From Paenibacillus faecis (lineage in GTDB: Bacteria > Bacillota > Bacilli > Paenibacillales > Paenibacillaceae): DNA of 64,000 bases. The notes beneath the pieces are model-generated. The model was given only the letters and a program-made list of their open reading frames with translations, was not told the origin of the DNA and did not search any database. Shown one piece after another: positions 37,028 to 46,128 of the stretch (positions are counted from its first letter, which is position 1; every line of letters begins with the position of its first letter). The translations under genes were made by a program, and so were the position numbers. The DNA lies in assembly GCF_008084145.1 (NCBI RefSeq), contig NZ_VSDO01000003.1, positions 496,001 through 560,000 on the forward strand. Reading direction: 5' to 3'.

Positions 37028-37528
37028 TCATACGCCGTCCAAATCGACCGTCTTATTCAGCTCCGTCTCGGACTCGGTTCCCGTCAGTTTGGAAAACAGG
37101 CGCTTTACCATTTTGATTTTGCTGCCGGTTTCCCAATATTCGGCGGTTTCGGCCCGGATCTTGATCAAAACAAGGTTCGGATCGTCGCTGGTCGTATCCA
37201 GCAATTCGCTGTAAGCGGCGTTCCAGAACTCCTTGATCTTCCCTCGATCGTCGACCAATTCGGCCCGTCCCCGGATCGACACGTAAGATTGCCCCACGTA
37301 AGCCACATTTACCATGGAATCTTGAAGCAATTCACGATATTTGTTCGTGTCCTTCATGGTCAAAAACCACAGATCCCCGTCAAACTCGACCTCCTGGGTC
37401 TTCATCGGGCGGGAGACCAGGCCTTCCTCCGTCCTGGTGGTTAGCATTGCCGTATCGATCCCTTTGATCAGGTCTCTAACCGTTTCAATCGCTTCTTGTT
37501 GTGCTGAGGCTGCTTGCGGATTCGACAT
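37028..37528 (-). CDS. General stress protein 26-like FMN-binding split-barrel protein
   Basis: The 166-residue protein matches the pyridoxamine 5'-phosphate oxidase-like general stress group: TAMLTTRTEEGLVSRPMKTQEVEFDGDLWFLT, with the FMN-binding RxM, then NVAYVGQSYVSIRGRAEL and VLIKIRAETAEYWE (abridged: TAEYWETGSK). Relatives bind FMN or FAD; a true vitamin B6 oxidase activity is not implied. A terminator follows. Confidence 0.88.
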   Translation of the reverse strand: MSNPQAASAQQEAIETVRDLIKGIDTAMLTTRTEEGLVSRPMKTQEVEFDGDLWFLTMKDTNKYRELLQDSMVNVAYVGQSYVSIRGRAELVDDRGKIKEFWNAAYSELLDTTSDDPNLVLIKIRAETAEYWETGSKIKMVKRLFSKLTGTESETELNKTVDLDGV

Positions 37529-37707
37529 GTCTTTTCACTCCATCTAATTATTTGGGATGACCGTCTTCTCTGCTTATATTAAACAAAAGTTGGCAATAGT
37601 ACTCTTCGCCAATTGGGTGAGCCCAACCCGGTAATCGTCGCATTCGTCCACTCGATTCTGGACGCCGAGGCATACAATGACTGTATGTATGTAAGGAGGT
37701 CAGCGAC

Positions 37708-38568
37708 ATGCCCATTACCGATAAATACATTTTGCAACCCAGCCCCCCGTTCACATTGAATGGCAATGAAGATGAGAGCGTAAACCTGGCGCTTCAGGCC
37801 GCTCCCAATGCAACCGTAGGTGTGGTTCAAGGTTCGGTACGACTCGCCAACGGCACTCCCGTCCCCTCGGCTACCGTCCAGTTGTTTACCTCGCAAAGCG
37901 TTCCGGTCCAGCATGTGAGCACCAATCCGCAGGGGTTGTTTGTCATTCCGAATGTTCCCGTCGGCGCTTATTTAATTACCGCCGCAGAGACGGGGTTTCT
38001 TACGCCTCCGCGGATTCCGCTTAGCGTCACCCAAGGTCAGCCCACCCAGGTCACCATCACGCTGCAGGTTGATCCGGCAGCCACAACCGGAGCCGTGTTT
38101 GGTATTGTCAGAAATGCCACGAACAATCAGCCCGTGAATAATGCCGCCATCAACCTGTTCAGGGTCGATGGAGCCACAAATACCCTGATCGGAACGGTCG
38201 TTTCCAATTCAACCGGGCAATATTTATTCGCCAACCTGCCAAGCGCCACCTATTTCGTTCAAGCTACCGTCCTGGGATATCTGTCCAATCAGAGTGCCCC
38301 GGTTACCATTACAGGCAATCAATTCGCCCCCTTGGACATCAACCTGACCGTCGATCCGAATGCCAACACGGGAACCTTGTCCGGCATCATCACCGATCAA
38401 GCGACCGGTTCCCCCGTATCCGGCGCGCTGGTGGCCCTGTACGCGCTGAACGGCGGTGTGGAGACCATTGTCCAAATCACGCAAACGAACGCGGCAGGAC
38501 TATATCTTTTTGGCGATTTACAGCCAGGGACTTACCGGGTCAAGGCCACGGCTCAGATTGAAGTATGA
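37708..38568 (+). CDS. Carboxypeptidase-regulatory-like (MSCRAMM/SdrD-B type) repeat protein
   Basis: The 286-residue protein lacks a signal peptide and consists of three beta-sandwich repeats of about 85 residues: GVVQGSVRLANGTPVPSATV, GAVFGIVRNATNNQPVNNAA and GTLSGIITDQATGSPVSGAL, each ending in a GxYxFxNLPxGxYxVxA-type strand. These are CarboxypepD_reg/Cna-B-like folds. No sorting signal or membrane anchor is seen, so it may be a spore or cytoplasmic structural protein; that is a guess. The SD AAGGAGG precedes the ATG. Confidence 0.75.
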   Translation: MPITDKYILQPSPPFTLNGNEDESVNLALQAAPNATVGVVQGSVRLANGTPVPSATVQLFTSQSVPVQHVSTNPQGLFVIPNVPVGAYLITAAETGFLTPPRIPLSVTQGQPTQVTITLQVDPAATTGAVFGIVRNATNNQPVNNAAINLFRVDGATNTLIGTVVSNSTGQYLFANLPSATYFVQATVLGYLSNQSAPVTITGNQFAPLDINLTVDPNANTGTLSGIITDQATGSPVSGALVALYALNGGVETIVQITQTNAAGLYLFGDLQPGTYRVKATAQIEV

Positions 38569-39020
38569 CGAGGAGACATGAAGCGCTCACGGACAGCTCC
38601 GTTATTGTGTTAAGGCCCTCGGAGGGTCTTTGGGTTCCCCTCGAACTCCATCGGCGGAAGAAGGGGAACGAAGCCGACGTTCCACATCGAAGCCCCTCCC
38701 GATCCGAACCTAAGCGCAGCACTGCCCCCAAACATTTCCGTGCCCTCTGCCGCGCCCCTTTGCAAGTAGGCTTCTGCCTCATCATCAAAAACAAAGGGCG
38801 AATTTACAAGCAGCGAATCCGGCTAAGAATCTTCAGCCAAAAAAACTGCCGGAACCTGGTAACTTGGAGCAATACAAGAAGGCTCCGCTCCCTTGGCGGC
38901 GATCCTCGGCTTTCTCCTATCGACGCCCTGCTCTCCGTTACCGTAAGCCGGGGAAAGAGGAAGAGCCGGGGGAAGCGTTACTATGTTCGCTTTTAAGGAT
39001 GTACGCCGAGTTCCCACGGA
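38569..39020. other. Intergenic region without a supported gene
   Basis: A basic, low-complexity plus-strand frame (38565-38996) overlaps the stop of the previous gene by four bases, but its amino-acid content (Arg, Ser, Leu) and lack of motifs suggest it is not coding. A strong SD (AGGAG) precedes an ATG at 38577 that encodes only eleven residues. Nothing else is recognised. Confidence 0.4.
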
Positions 39021-39023
39021 AAT

Positions 39024-39062
39024 CTGAAAGCCTGCTCCCATTATGGCGGAAGCAGGCTTTCG
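39024..39062 (-). terminator. Terminator of the siderophore-binding lipoprotein gene
   Basis: On the minus strand AAAGCCTGCTTCC and GGAGCAGGCTTT pair around an 8-base loop, just after the stop at 39072, followed by TTTCAGATTT. Confidence 0.75.
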
Positions 39063-39071
39063 GTTGTTGCA

Positions 39072-40040
39072 TTATTTCGATTCACCAAGGAAACCCTTCT
39101 TGAAAATATCCAGCAGATAATCCAGCGTTATCGGATCGCTGTACGTCGAGGCGTTCATATCGATTTCGATGACTTGCTTGTTTTTCACGGCCGGAATGTT
39201 CTTCCACATCTCCGTCTTCATAAACGAATTGTCGTCCGCGGCTCTGCGGCTCAAAACGACAAAATCGCCGGCATATTCCGGAATCACCTCTTGAGACAGC
39301 GTGTAGTAGCCGGGCCCCAAGGCATCCTTTTTCACTTTTTCCGGCATGCTCAAGCCCATAGCCTGGTACAAAATTTCGGTCCCGCGCGCCCAATTGTTCC
39401 CGAACACATAGAAGTTCTTCGCGTCCGTTTCAAATACCGTCACCGTAACATTTTCCCCATGCTTGGCTTTGATTTCCCGTCCGGCTTCTTCGGCCCGCTT
39501 CTTGAAGTCGTCGACCCAGGCCTGCGCTTCCTTCTCCTTGTTCAAGAGCTTCCCGATCTCCACCTGCTGTGCCAAATAGTCCAGCTTGCCCCAAGTATAA
39601 GCTACCGTCGGCGCGATCTTCTCCAACTGGTCCAGATTCTTCATATGCGTACCGGTGATGATCAAGTCCGGATTCAGGGCCATGATCTGTTCCAGGTCAT
39701 CGTCCGACACCACGTCGACCCCCGCCAGTTTCTCCGTAAATAGCGGGTTCTTCATCGTCCATTCATCGACGCCGACCAAGGTTCCCCCAAGCGAAAGAAC
39801 GTTCGGCGCATTCGTCAACGCCACGATTCGGGTCGGGTTCGCGGGAACTTCCACAGGTCCTTTTTCCGAGGCGTAAGTGACCGTTCCGGTTCCGGACGGC
39901 TCCGCCGCCTCAGCCTTTGGCGCCGAAGTGCTTCCGTTCTCCGGGGACGCGCCCTGTCCCGAATTGGCCGAGTTGCCGCCGCAAGCGCTGAGGGCCAGCA
40001 GCAGGATGAGTGAGATTAAGGGTAGTAGCTTGTTTTTCAT
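39072..40040 (-). CDS. Iron-siderophore ABC transporter substrate-binding lipoprotein (FhuD-like)
   Basis: The 322-residue protein has a lipoprotein signal (LLALSACGG, lipid Cys 20), a Ser/Gly/Glu-rich linker, and the class III binding fold of FhuD/FepB proteins: VEVPANPTRIVALTNAPNVLSLG, IMALNPDLIITGTHMKNLDQLEKIAPTVAY (abridged: LNPDLIITGTHMKN) and the C-terminal lobe. It should hold a ferric siderophore, probably a hydroxamate or catecholate, outside the membrane. No permease or ATPase is adjacent. A Fur box stands upstream of the start. Confidence 0.88.
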   Translation of the reverse strand: MKNKLLPLISLILLLALSACGGNSANSGQGASPENGSTSAPKAEAAEPSGTGTVTYASEKGPVEVPANPTRIVALTNAPNVLSLGGTLVGVDEWTMKNPLFTEKLAGVDVVSDDDLEQIMALNPDLIITGTHMKNLDQLEKIAPTVAYTWGKLDYLAQQVEIGKLLNKEKEAQAWVDDFKKRAEEAGREIKAKHGENVTVTVFETDAKNFYVFGNNWARGTEILYQAMGLSMPEKVKKDALGPGYYTLSQEVIPEYAGDFVVLSRRAADDNSFMKTEMWKNIPAVKNKQVIEIDMNASTYSDPITLDYLLDIFKKGFLGESK

Positions 40041-40091
40041 ATTCGTCTCCTTCGGTGTCGATTGATTTTCTAATGTCTGTGACCGCCTAAA

Positions 40092-40106
40092 TGATAATGA
40101 TTATCG
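40092..40106. promoter_or_regulatory. Fur box
   Basis: TGATAATGATTATCG matches the 7-1-7 Fur motif TGATAATnATTATCA at 14 of 15 positions. It lies about 52 bp before the lipoprotein start and should make it iron-repressed. Confidence 0.8.
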
Positions 40107-40237
40107 ATCTCATATGTACCTAATATATTTTCTATGCCGCCTAGTTGTCAATCCTATTTTTTTGGAAATACCCGCCTTACCGCGAAAAAAGCGAAGCCTT
40201 GGCATTCGCTAAGGCTTCGCTTCCGTTTCATACTTGC

Positions 40238-41269
40238 TTATACTCTTGGGAATCCGCTCAAATACTGCTTCGGCACCTGGGTTTCTTTGCCGAGCCGCAC
40301 CGCCGCTTCCAGTGTCCAATAAGGGTTGCGCAGCATGCCTCTTCCGACAGCCACCAGATCCGCATCGCCTTGGCCAATGACGGCATTGGCCAAGGCTGGC
40401 TCATCCAGCCGGCCCACCGCGATCACCGGGATGTCCAGCGTATGCTTGATTTCTCTGGCCAAAGGAACCTGATAGGCCGCGTGGGTCCCCGGTCTGCCCC
40501 AAGCCGCAATCGGCCCCTCTCCCCCGGCGCTGATATGGAACATATCAACACCGGCTTCACGATAGACTTTGGAGAACTCAAGGCTTTCTTTAATGCCGTA
40601 TCCGCCCTCCACATACTCCTGAGCCGAAATCCGCATAATCAGCGGCATGTCCGCAGGCATCTCGCTCTTGGCGGCTTCAATGACCTCGCGGCCGAATCGG
40701 GTCAAGTCCTTGCCATATTCATCCGTTCTTTGATTCGTGAGCGGGGAATGAAATTGATGAATCAGGTAACCGTGTGCGCCGTGCAGCTCGATCGTATCGA
40801 AGCCAGCCTGAACGGCCCGGCGTACGGCCAGGCGGAATTTTTCCACCATGTCCTTCACTTCTTCGGTAGTCAAGGCTCTTGGCGTCTTGGACTTCTCGTC
40901 AAAAGGAATCGCCGAAGGCGCCACAGGAACCTGAGCATCTTCCGCCTTCCGCCCCGCGTGGGCGATTTGAATGCCCACCTTCGCGCCGTGCTGATGGCAA
41001 GCTTCCACGATGCGCGCCAAGGCCGGGATCTGATCGTCCGACCACAAACCCAAATCATAGTCGGAAATGCGGCCGTCCGGCTCCACGTCCGTCATCTCAA
41101 TGATCACTAATCCGGTTCCGCCGACGGCTCTGTTGACATAATGCGTGTAATGCCAGTCGTTCGCGACACCGTCTTTTTTCTCGACGGAATATTGACACAT
41201 CGGCGGCATGACGACGCGGTTTTTTAACTCCAGGGATTTAAGCTTGTAGGGACTGAACAGATGGTCCAT
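40238..41269 (-). CDS. namA: NADPH dehydrogenase NamA (YqjM-type old yellow enzyme)
   Basis: The 343-residue product starts at ATG 41269 (AAAAGGAG upstream); the frame is open 14 codons further without an SD. It is a classical YqjM/NamA: KNRVVMPPMCQYS (Cys 26-type redox modulator), GLVIIEMTDVEPDGRISDYDLGLW, IQIAHAGRKAE, FDTIELHGAHGYLIHQFHSPLTNQRTDEYG (abridged: ELHGAHGYLIHQFHSP) and AVGRLDEPALA. FMN-dependent reduction of activated alkenes with NADPH; used for detoxification of electrophiles. The site TGCATGCGCATGCA upstream may be its operator. Confidence 0.95.
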   Translation of the reverse strand: MDHLFSPYKLKSLELKNRVVMPPMCQYSVEKKDGVANDWHYTHYVNRAVGGTGLVIIEMTDVEPDGRISDYDLGLWSDDQIPALARIVEACHQHGAKVGIQIAHAGRKAEDAQVPVAPSAIPFDEKSKTPRALTTEEVKDMVEKFRLAVRRAVQAGFDTIELHGAHGYLIHQFHSPLTNQRTDEYGKDLTRFGREVIEAAKSEMPADMPLIMRISAQEYVEGGYGIKESLEFSKVYREAGVDMFHISAGGEGPIAAWGRPGTHAAYQVPLAREIKHTLDIPVIAVGRLDEPALANAVIGQGDADLVAVGRGMLRNPYWTLEAAVRLGKETQVPKQYLSGFPRV

Positions 41270-41341
41270 CGTAAGTACCACTCCTTTTTGATCTATATCC
41301 AGAATATCCATGAAACGAACGAATGATGCAAATCAATAAAT

Positions 41342-41355
41342 TGCATGCGCATGCA
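41342..41355. promoter_or_regulatory. Perfect palindrome upstream of namA
   Basis: TGCATGCGCATGCA lies about 73 bp before the namA start, in an AT-rich stretch. It may be a binding site; the nearest regulator is a MarR gene past the IS630 copy. Confidence 0.45.
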
Positions 41356-41432
41356 TATAAATTACCACGTTGAAAAGTATTCCGTCAAGCTCGCACCTAG
41401 GCAAATCCTTCCGCACAGCCCGGAGTTGGCGC

Positions 41433-41453
41433 TAGTGCCTCATCAGACACCGC
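41433..41453. repeat. Solo IS630 end-like sequence
   Basis: CTAGTGCCTCATCAGACACC resembles the left end of the adjacent IS630 element (CTAGTGCCCCTTCAGACAAC) at about 17 of 20 positions but lies about 75 bp outside it. It may be the relic of an earlier insertion or an internal target. Confidence 0.45.
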
Positions 41454-41517
41454 AGGAGGAGAAAACGAGAATTCGCTGTTTTAGAGCGGAGTACCCGATA
41501 AGATAGCTAGTGCCCCT

Positions 41518-42036
41518 TCAGACAACCTTGATCTTATTTTGCTCTCGTAAAATAATGGCCTTACGTTTGTTCTTGTTTCGCCAGCGTAAATACGCCTGAA
41601 TCGCTAATCCGAGATCTTGGTGTTTGGCAAAATCACTTCCTTCGAGGACAAACTTCCGAAGCGGTCCAAAGTGGCACTCGATTCGGTTCAGCCAGGAAGC
41701 ATAAGTCGGGGTGAACACGAGTTCTACGTTGTTCTCGGAGGCCCACTTTTTCACTTTTTTATGCTGATGCGGGGAAAAGTTATCCAGGATAAGGTAGAGG
41801 CGCTCGCTATGGTGAAACCGTCGGCGCAGCACCTGAAAGAAACGAAGAAGGTCCTGGTGCCTCTTCGTCTTGGAGACATGTCCGTAAAGCTTGTCGGTCT
41901 TCAGGTCCAACGCGGCCAGCAGATGCTTCACGCCGTGAGGGCGATTATAGGTTGCCCGAAGCCGGGTTGGTCTCCGCTGCGGAAACCAGCCTTTGCCCTT
42001 GTAAGGCTGAAGAGACAACGGGCCAAATTCATCCAC
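41518..42036 (-). CDS. IS630 transposase, DDE part (orfB)
   Basis: The second frame gives 172 residues: VDEFGPLSLQP with the first catalytic Asp, then YLILDNFSPHQHKK with the second Asp, and NRIECHFGPLRKFV with the Glu. It has no independent SD; it is reached from the first frame by -1 frameshifting at 42087-42093. Confidence 0.88.
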   Translation of the reverse strand: MDEFGPLSLQPYKGKGWFPQRRPTRLRATYNRPHGVKHLLAALDLKTDKLYGHVSKTKRHQDLLRFFQVLRRRFHHSERLYLILDNFSPHQHKKVKKWASENNVELVFTPTYASWLNRIECHFGPLRKFVLEGSDFAKHQDLGLAIQAYLRWRNKNKRKAIILREQNKIKVV

Positions 42037-42041
42037 GCAAA

Positions 42042-42587
42042 TTACACGCCCGTCTTTTGGAGGATTCTTGTAGAGCTCTTCGATTCGTTTTTTTTAGATT
42101 CAAATTCCGGATCGTTTGAGGCCTTCCAGGTTTTCGTGTTCTGGTAGGTAATTTTGGCCTCATTTAAGATCACTCGAAGAGTTTCCAATGATATTGAAGA
42201 AACGATGTGTCGGTCTTCCACGGCCTGCTTCAGTTTGGACAGAGACCAGTTTGTGAAAGGGTATCCCGCACTTTGGGGAGGGATCTGGGCCAGTTCCGTG
42301 ATCTTTGCCCGTTGTTCGGCCGTAAACGTCTGTGGACGCCCTCCACAGTACCGCGGCTTTAAAGAGTCCATGCCTTCCACGTTGAAGCGGTGGATGGTAT
42401 GACGGATATTTTCACCCGAGATATGGTACAGCCGGCTGATTTCCGGCACTTTCATTTTTTGTGCCGAAGCCAGGATAAGCAGGGCACGGCGCACCTGCAC
42501 CGGATCGGCACCTTTACGGGCAATCCGTACAAGTCGATTCCCTTCTTCTTTCGATAAGTCGCGAACAAATACAGTCATGTCCCTCAC
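42042..42587 (-). CDS. IS630 transposase, DNA-binding part (orfA, frameshift donor)
   Basis: The 181-residue frame has helix-turn-helix domains (QVRRALLILASAQKMKVPEISRLYHISGENIRHTIHRF, of which the core is MKVPEISRLYHISGENIRHT) ending shortly after an A8C run. A slippery heptamer A AAA AAC in the zero frame at 42093-42087 lets ribosomes slip back one base. The -1 frame continues RIEELYKNPPKDGRVICVDE into the DDE domain. Without the slip translation stops at TAA after KTGV. The -1 product is about 356 residues, the normal IS630 length. Confidence 0.85.
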   Translation of the reverse strand: MRDMTVFVRDLSKEEGNRLVRIARKGADPVQVRRALLILASAQKMKVPEISRLYHISGENIRHTIHRFNVEGMDSLKPRYCGGRPQTFTAEQRAKITELAQIPPQSAGYPFTNWSLSKLKQAVEDRHIVSSISLETLRVILNEAKITYQNTKTWKASNDPEFESKKNESKSSTRILQKTGV

Positions 42588-42754
42588 CTCAAATCAATGG
42601 GTTATATGTTATTACCCATTTTCCCAAGTATGATCTCAGAAGGGGCACTAGTTAAGCACGCAGTCCCACGTCCACAGACATCCAATCGGATTTAGCCCAC
42701 GGCCACGGCATTCCAGGCGCCTAACGCATTTTCCACCCCTTCCAACTCCAAAAA

Positions 42755-42836
42755 GATGCAAATCTGCAGGTATTTCAAGCGATTTTTGGGCTAGGAGCCG
42801 GTTTCGTTAAAAATTCCTGCAGATTTGCAGGAATCC
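42755..42836. repeat. Partial palindrome array, family A (inner pair)
   Basis: Two units, GATGCAAATCTGCAGG and CCTGCAGATTTGCAGG, have centres at 42762.5 and 42823.5, exactly 61 bp apart and mutually inverted. The outer units are absent; on the right the expected place lies in the MarR coding end. Confidence 0.8.
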
Positions 42837-42866
42837 TATGTTATCAAGATTGCCTTTGAAGGGGGG

Positions 42867-43301
42867 CTAGTTTTCCGGGAGAAAGCAAAGGATCATCCTT
42901 TGAAATTCCTCACCCGCGAAAGCTTCCGCCAGGGCAGCCTTAAAAGTGGGCATGGCCTTCTCCAGCTTCTCGGCGCCGATCGGCGTTAAACAGGTGTACA
43001 CCGCTCTGCGATCGTCTTCACAGATGTTTCTTCTCAGCGCTCCGCAGCCCTTGGCTTCAAACCGGCTGACCAGCCTGGAGATGGCGCTCTGACTCAAACC
43101 AACGAGCTCTTCCAGTTGCTGCAGCTTTAATTTTTGCTCCTTGGCTTCGGACAAGAACATCAGCAAGTAAAATTCCTTAAGGGACAGCTGATGCTTCTCC
43201 TGCAAGGCCAACTCCAAGCGGTATGCGATACCCGCCTGCATCTGCGTTAACCTCAGCCAATTATCGATCAAACGATCCCGGTTGACGGGGTCTTTTTCCA
43301 T
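42867..43301 (-). CDS. MarR-family transcriptional regulator
   Basis: The start at 43301 (ATGGAAAAAG) has AGGTGA eight bases upstream; two earlier in-frame starts (43322, 43340 as TTG) are possible. The product of about 144 residues has a MarR winged helix: LSLKEFYLLMFLSEAKEQKLKLQQLEELVGLSQSAISRLVSRFEAKGCGALRR (core: QQLEELVGLSQSAISRLV). Targets are unknown; the divergent gap and the namA operator-like site are candidates. Confidence 0.85.
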   Translation of the reverse strand: MEKDPVNRDRLIDNWLRLTQMQAGIAYRLELALQEKHQLSLKEFYLLMFLSEAKEQKLKLQQLEELVGLSQSAISRLVSRFEAKGCGALRRNICEDDRRAVYTCLTPIGAEKLEKAMPTFKAALAEAFAGEEFQRMILCFLPEN

Positions 43302-43482
43302 AGTGCGTTCACCTGTCTTCATGTTAGCTTTCTTCTCCAAGGTTAGATGTTCTTATTGTATCATCTTTTGCAAGGCGGTGACCAAGACGGATTATTAATT
43401 CTTCCCGGTCTAATTCTGCTCGTTCCGGTTGAATTTATGTAATTTCTCCAAGCTGGCCTCATAAAAACAAAAGCCCTCAGAG

Positions 43483-43833
43483 TTAGAGGACTTTTGGAGA
43501 ATACCAGCTATTCATTTGAGATTTTACATCCAACAAGACTGATGCCTGAACACTCCCGAATTTTTTAACAACAATGGACTGTGACAAGGTATATATTTTA
43601 TCCGCACGAATAGCCGAGGTGGCCTTAAGCTCGCCTTCTGCCATTTCGTCATTTGTGATGACTATCTGATATTCACGCTTTGTTACATTAGAAGTAACTG
43701 CAGCAACAATGACATCTTGATAGCGCCGATTGTAGTCATCATTGGACAAAACCAAGACAGGTCTTCTTTTGTTTGAGGTCAGATCACTGAAAGGGATTGG
43801 AATTAGCACAATATCGCCTTGGCTAAGCATCAT
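43483..43833 (-). CDS. PemK/MazF-family toxin
   Basis: The start is at one of two adjacent ATG codons, 43833 or 43830, inside the antitoxin 3' end, so the product is about 116 residues. It shows the MazF/PemK core: GDIVLIPIPFSDLTSNKRRPVLVLSND, then VAAVTSNV and a late ADKIYTL (RADKIYTLSQS). MazF proteins are mRNA interferases that cut single-stranded RNA at short sites. The cut site is not predictable. Confidence 0.85.
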   Translation of the reverse strand: MMLSQGDIVLIPIPFSDLTSNKRRPVLVLSNDDYNRRYQDVIVAAVTSNVTKREYQIVITNDEMAEGELKATSAIRADKIYTLSQSIVVKKFGSVQASVLLDVKSQMNSWYSPKVL

Positions 43834-44020
43834 TCCATACCTCGTCGTCAATTTTATTATGCCAAAAATCAAGACTGCTTTCAGCAGCTTTACTAAGCTC
43901 CTTTAGTATCCCGTTTTCCCGTTTCATCTTCAAGTATCCTATGAAGTCGGCAACTTCCTCTAATTCCTGCTGGGGAATGTCCGCAATTAGTTGATATATC
44001 GTTTCTTTCGATACACTCAT
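43823..44020 (-). CDS. Antitoxin of the PemK/MazF pair
   Basis: The start at ATG 44020 has GGGAGTGAG upstream; the frame is open 20 codons earlier without an SD. The 65-residue protein begins SVSKETIYQLIADIPQQELEEVADFIGYLKMKR, the DUF2281/antitoxin-like helical N-terminus, and ends in an acidic toxin-binding tail. It overlaps the toxin start by about 11 bp, the normal order for such operons. Confidence 0.8.
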   Translation of the reverse strand: MSVSKETIYQLIADIPQQELEEVADFIGYLKMKRENGILKELSKAAESSLDFWHNKIDDEVWNDA

Positions 44021-44080
44021 CCGAGTCTCACTCCCGTCCTCATAAGTTTTAGCCCTATCGAACAGCAGTCTCAGGCTCAT

Positions 44081-44470
44081 TATATCATATACGATAACTG
44101 AATCTAAATGGACCCGTCATCCCGGGCACTCTTTGGCATTTAAAAAAGGTTAAAAACCTTCCAAATTGAACGCTCTTGTTTCCGTCCTGCAGTGCGCCGA
44201 TTCCTCCGCCCACCGGTTGCCCACATCCCACCCGTATCATTTTCAATGCGTAAACCGTCACTTTTATCGCGCCGAGCGTAAAAAGTTATTAGCACAACTG
44301 ACCACCCTTTGTCCTCGCAAAAAGATACGTTCAGCAGGAAGTCTGCCGGACATAGATAGTCGGAGGCAGCCCCGAGCCCGAGCGCTCTTTCGTTCAAAAC
44401 AACGTCCCCACTGTCGTTCAGTTTAAGCCGTTCCGTCTAACCCCAACCTCGGACCATCCTCTTTGGATCG
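44081..44470. other. Gap with a possible 85-codon fragment
   Basis: A minus-strand frame (44397-44140, TTG start, weak GGGGA) reads NERALGLGAASDYLCPADFL and later LRIENDTGGMWATGG before becoming Arg-rich. It could be a worn fragment of an unknown gene. No family is recognised and no other feature is seen. Confidence 0.3.
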
Positions 44471-44471
44471 A

Positions 44472-44516
44472 AAAACAAGAAAAGGATCGGCATGATCCGA
44501 TCCTTCCTTGTTTTCC
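44472..44516 (-). terminator. Terminator of selO
   Basis: AAGGATCGG / CCGATCCTT with outer AAACAAG / TTGTTTT arms, 13 to 57 bp after the selO stop on the minus strand. Confidence 0.8.
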
Positions 44517-44528
44517 TTTTGTCCCCGT

Positions 44529-46004
44529 TTACGTGCCGCAATAGGTCCGATATGGCCTACCGGAAGGGTCCGGCAGGCTGCAGTACTCCTCCTGCTCGGA
44601 CTCGTAGTCGTAAGGCTTCGCGAGAACAGCCAGAAGCCGCTGCATCACGCTCGTATCTCCGTGTTCCACGGCCGCCTCCAGCGCTTCCTCCACCCGGTGA
44701 TTGCGGGGAATTACCGCCGGATTGCTGCGGCGCATGAGTTCTTGGGAGGCCTCGATGCTCTCCTCCTGCCGGCCTCGTCTCGCTTGCCAGTCCTCCCGCC
44801 AAGCCGCAAATTCATCGGCGTTCTCAAGGTCGGCCTCCACCGGCCGGTCCAGGCTCAGCGCGCGGAAGGTGTTGGTATAATCGGCACGTGCCTTGTACAT
44901 CAGACTCAGCAGCCGCTTTATTAAAGGCACATCCTCCGGCTTTTCGTTAAACAGCCCCAGCTTGGCTCTCATGCCGCCGACCCAATGGTGATGGAACCGC
45001 TCGGCAAACGCACCCAATGCGGTTTCCGCCAGTTTGAGCGCCTGCTCTTCGTCCTCGTGCAGCAGCGGCAACAGGGCCTCGGCAAGCCGCGTTAGGTTCC
45101 AGGCACCGATTTCCGGCTGATTCCCGTAGGCGTAGCGGCCGTGCCTATCAATGGAACTGAACACGGTGGCGGGGTCATAAATGTCCATGAACGCGCAGGG
45201 CCCGTAGTCGATCGTCTCGCCGCTAAGCGCCATATTGTCCGTGTTCATGACGCCGTGGATAAAGCCGACGAGCTGCCACTTGGCAATGAGAGACGCCTGC
45301 CGCTCGATTACCTCCCGGAGCAGGGAGAGATAGCGGTTATCGCCCGGATCCGCTTCCGAAAAATGCCGGTCCCAAGTATAATCGGCCAGCGCCCGAAGCT
45401 CTTCCGTCTCGCCCCAGTGGGCCGTGTATTGAAAGGTACCCACCCGAAGATGGCTTGCGGCCACGCGGGTCAAGACCGCCCCGGGCAGTCCGGTTTCGCG
45501 GTGCACGGTTTGGCCCGTTGTCACGACCGCCAGGCTGCGGGTCGTCGGGATGCCCAGCGCGTGCATGGCTTCGCTGATGATGTACTCGCGCAGCATCGGT
45601 CCGAGCGCCGCCCGCCCGTCTCCTTGCCGGGAATAGGGAGTTCTTCCCGGCCCCTTCAACTGGATATCGAACCGCTTGCCCTGCGGCGTGATCTGTTCGC
45701 CCAGCAGAATCGCCCGCCCGTCCCCCAGCTTGGTGAAATACCCGAACTGGTGCCCCGCATAGGCTTGAGCCAGCGGTTCCGAACCCTCGGGCAACCGGTT
45801 GCCCGCCATGGCCGCGACCTCCCGCTCGCTTTGCAGAGCTTCGCTGTCCAGGCCCAGGGAGGATGCCAGCGATTCATTCAGAATGACCAGCTTCGGCGAG
45901 GGAACCGGCGTGGGGTCCACCTTGGAATAAAAAACCTCGGGCAGCCGAGCGTAACTATTTTCGAAATTCCAACCGGTTTCTTGATTCGATTTATGTTCGT
46001 TCAT
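44529..46004 (-). CDS. selO: Protein adenylyltransferase SelO (YdiU/UPF0061)
   Basis: The 491-residue protein follows the SelO family throughout: [43 protein letters not shown] (nucleotide lid), [35 protein letters not shown] (core [10 protein letters not shown]), [24 protein letters not shown] (core [13 protein letters not shown] with the catalytic Asp-Asn pair) and a C-terminal PYRTYCGT. Only Cys is present where some SelO proteins have selenocysteine, which is usual. It AMPylates proteins under oxidative stress in relatives. Confidence 0.95.
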   Translation of the reverse strand: MNEHKSNQETGWNFENSYARLPEVFYSKVDPTPVPSPKLVILNESLASSLGLDSEALQSEREVAAMAGNRLPEGSEPLAQAYAGHQFGYFTKLGDGRAILLGEQITPQGKRFDIQLKGPGRTPYSRQGDGRAALGPMLREYIISEAMHALGIPTTRSLAVVTTGQTVHRETGLPGAVLTRVAASHLRVGTFQYTAHWGETEELRALADYTWDRHFSEADPGDNRYLSLLREVIERQASLIAKWQLVGFIHGVMNTDNMALSGETIDYGPCAFMDIYDPATVFSSIDRHGRYAYGNQPEIGAWNLTRLAEALLPLLHEDEEQALKLAETALGAFAERFHHHWVGGMRAKLGLFNEKPEDVPLIKRLLSLMYKARADYTNTFRALSLDRPVEADLENADEFAAWREDWQARRGRQEESIEASQELMRRSNPAVIPRNHRVEEALEAAVEHGDTSVMQRLLAVLAKPYDYESEQEEYCSLPDPSGRPYRTYCGT

Positions 46005-46128
46005 CGTGTCTCCTTTGCGTGGTTATCGCATTACATGACTGCGAAGCGTTTTTACTATTGTTCGCTTGTGACCGTTATTTATCCGATGCCGGGCATCGGG
46101 TTCTTATGGTCTTATACCCTTTGACGAA

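Larger units (their letters stand above)
41510..42648 (-). mobile_element. IS630-family insertion sequence
   Basis: The element has terminal inverted repeats (GTGCCCCTTCAGA on the left, GTGCCCCTTCTGA as the right-end complement) and TA at both borders (41508-41509 and 42649-42650), the IS630 target duplication. The only cargo is the transposase, made from two overlapping frames on the minus strand. Confidence 0.88.

Noticed and set aside
38565..38996. A 143-codon basic protein after the repeat protein
   Set aside because: Low-complexity composition, no motif, and its only link is a four-base overlap with the upstream stop.
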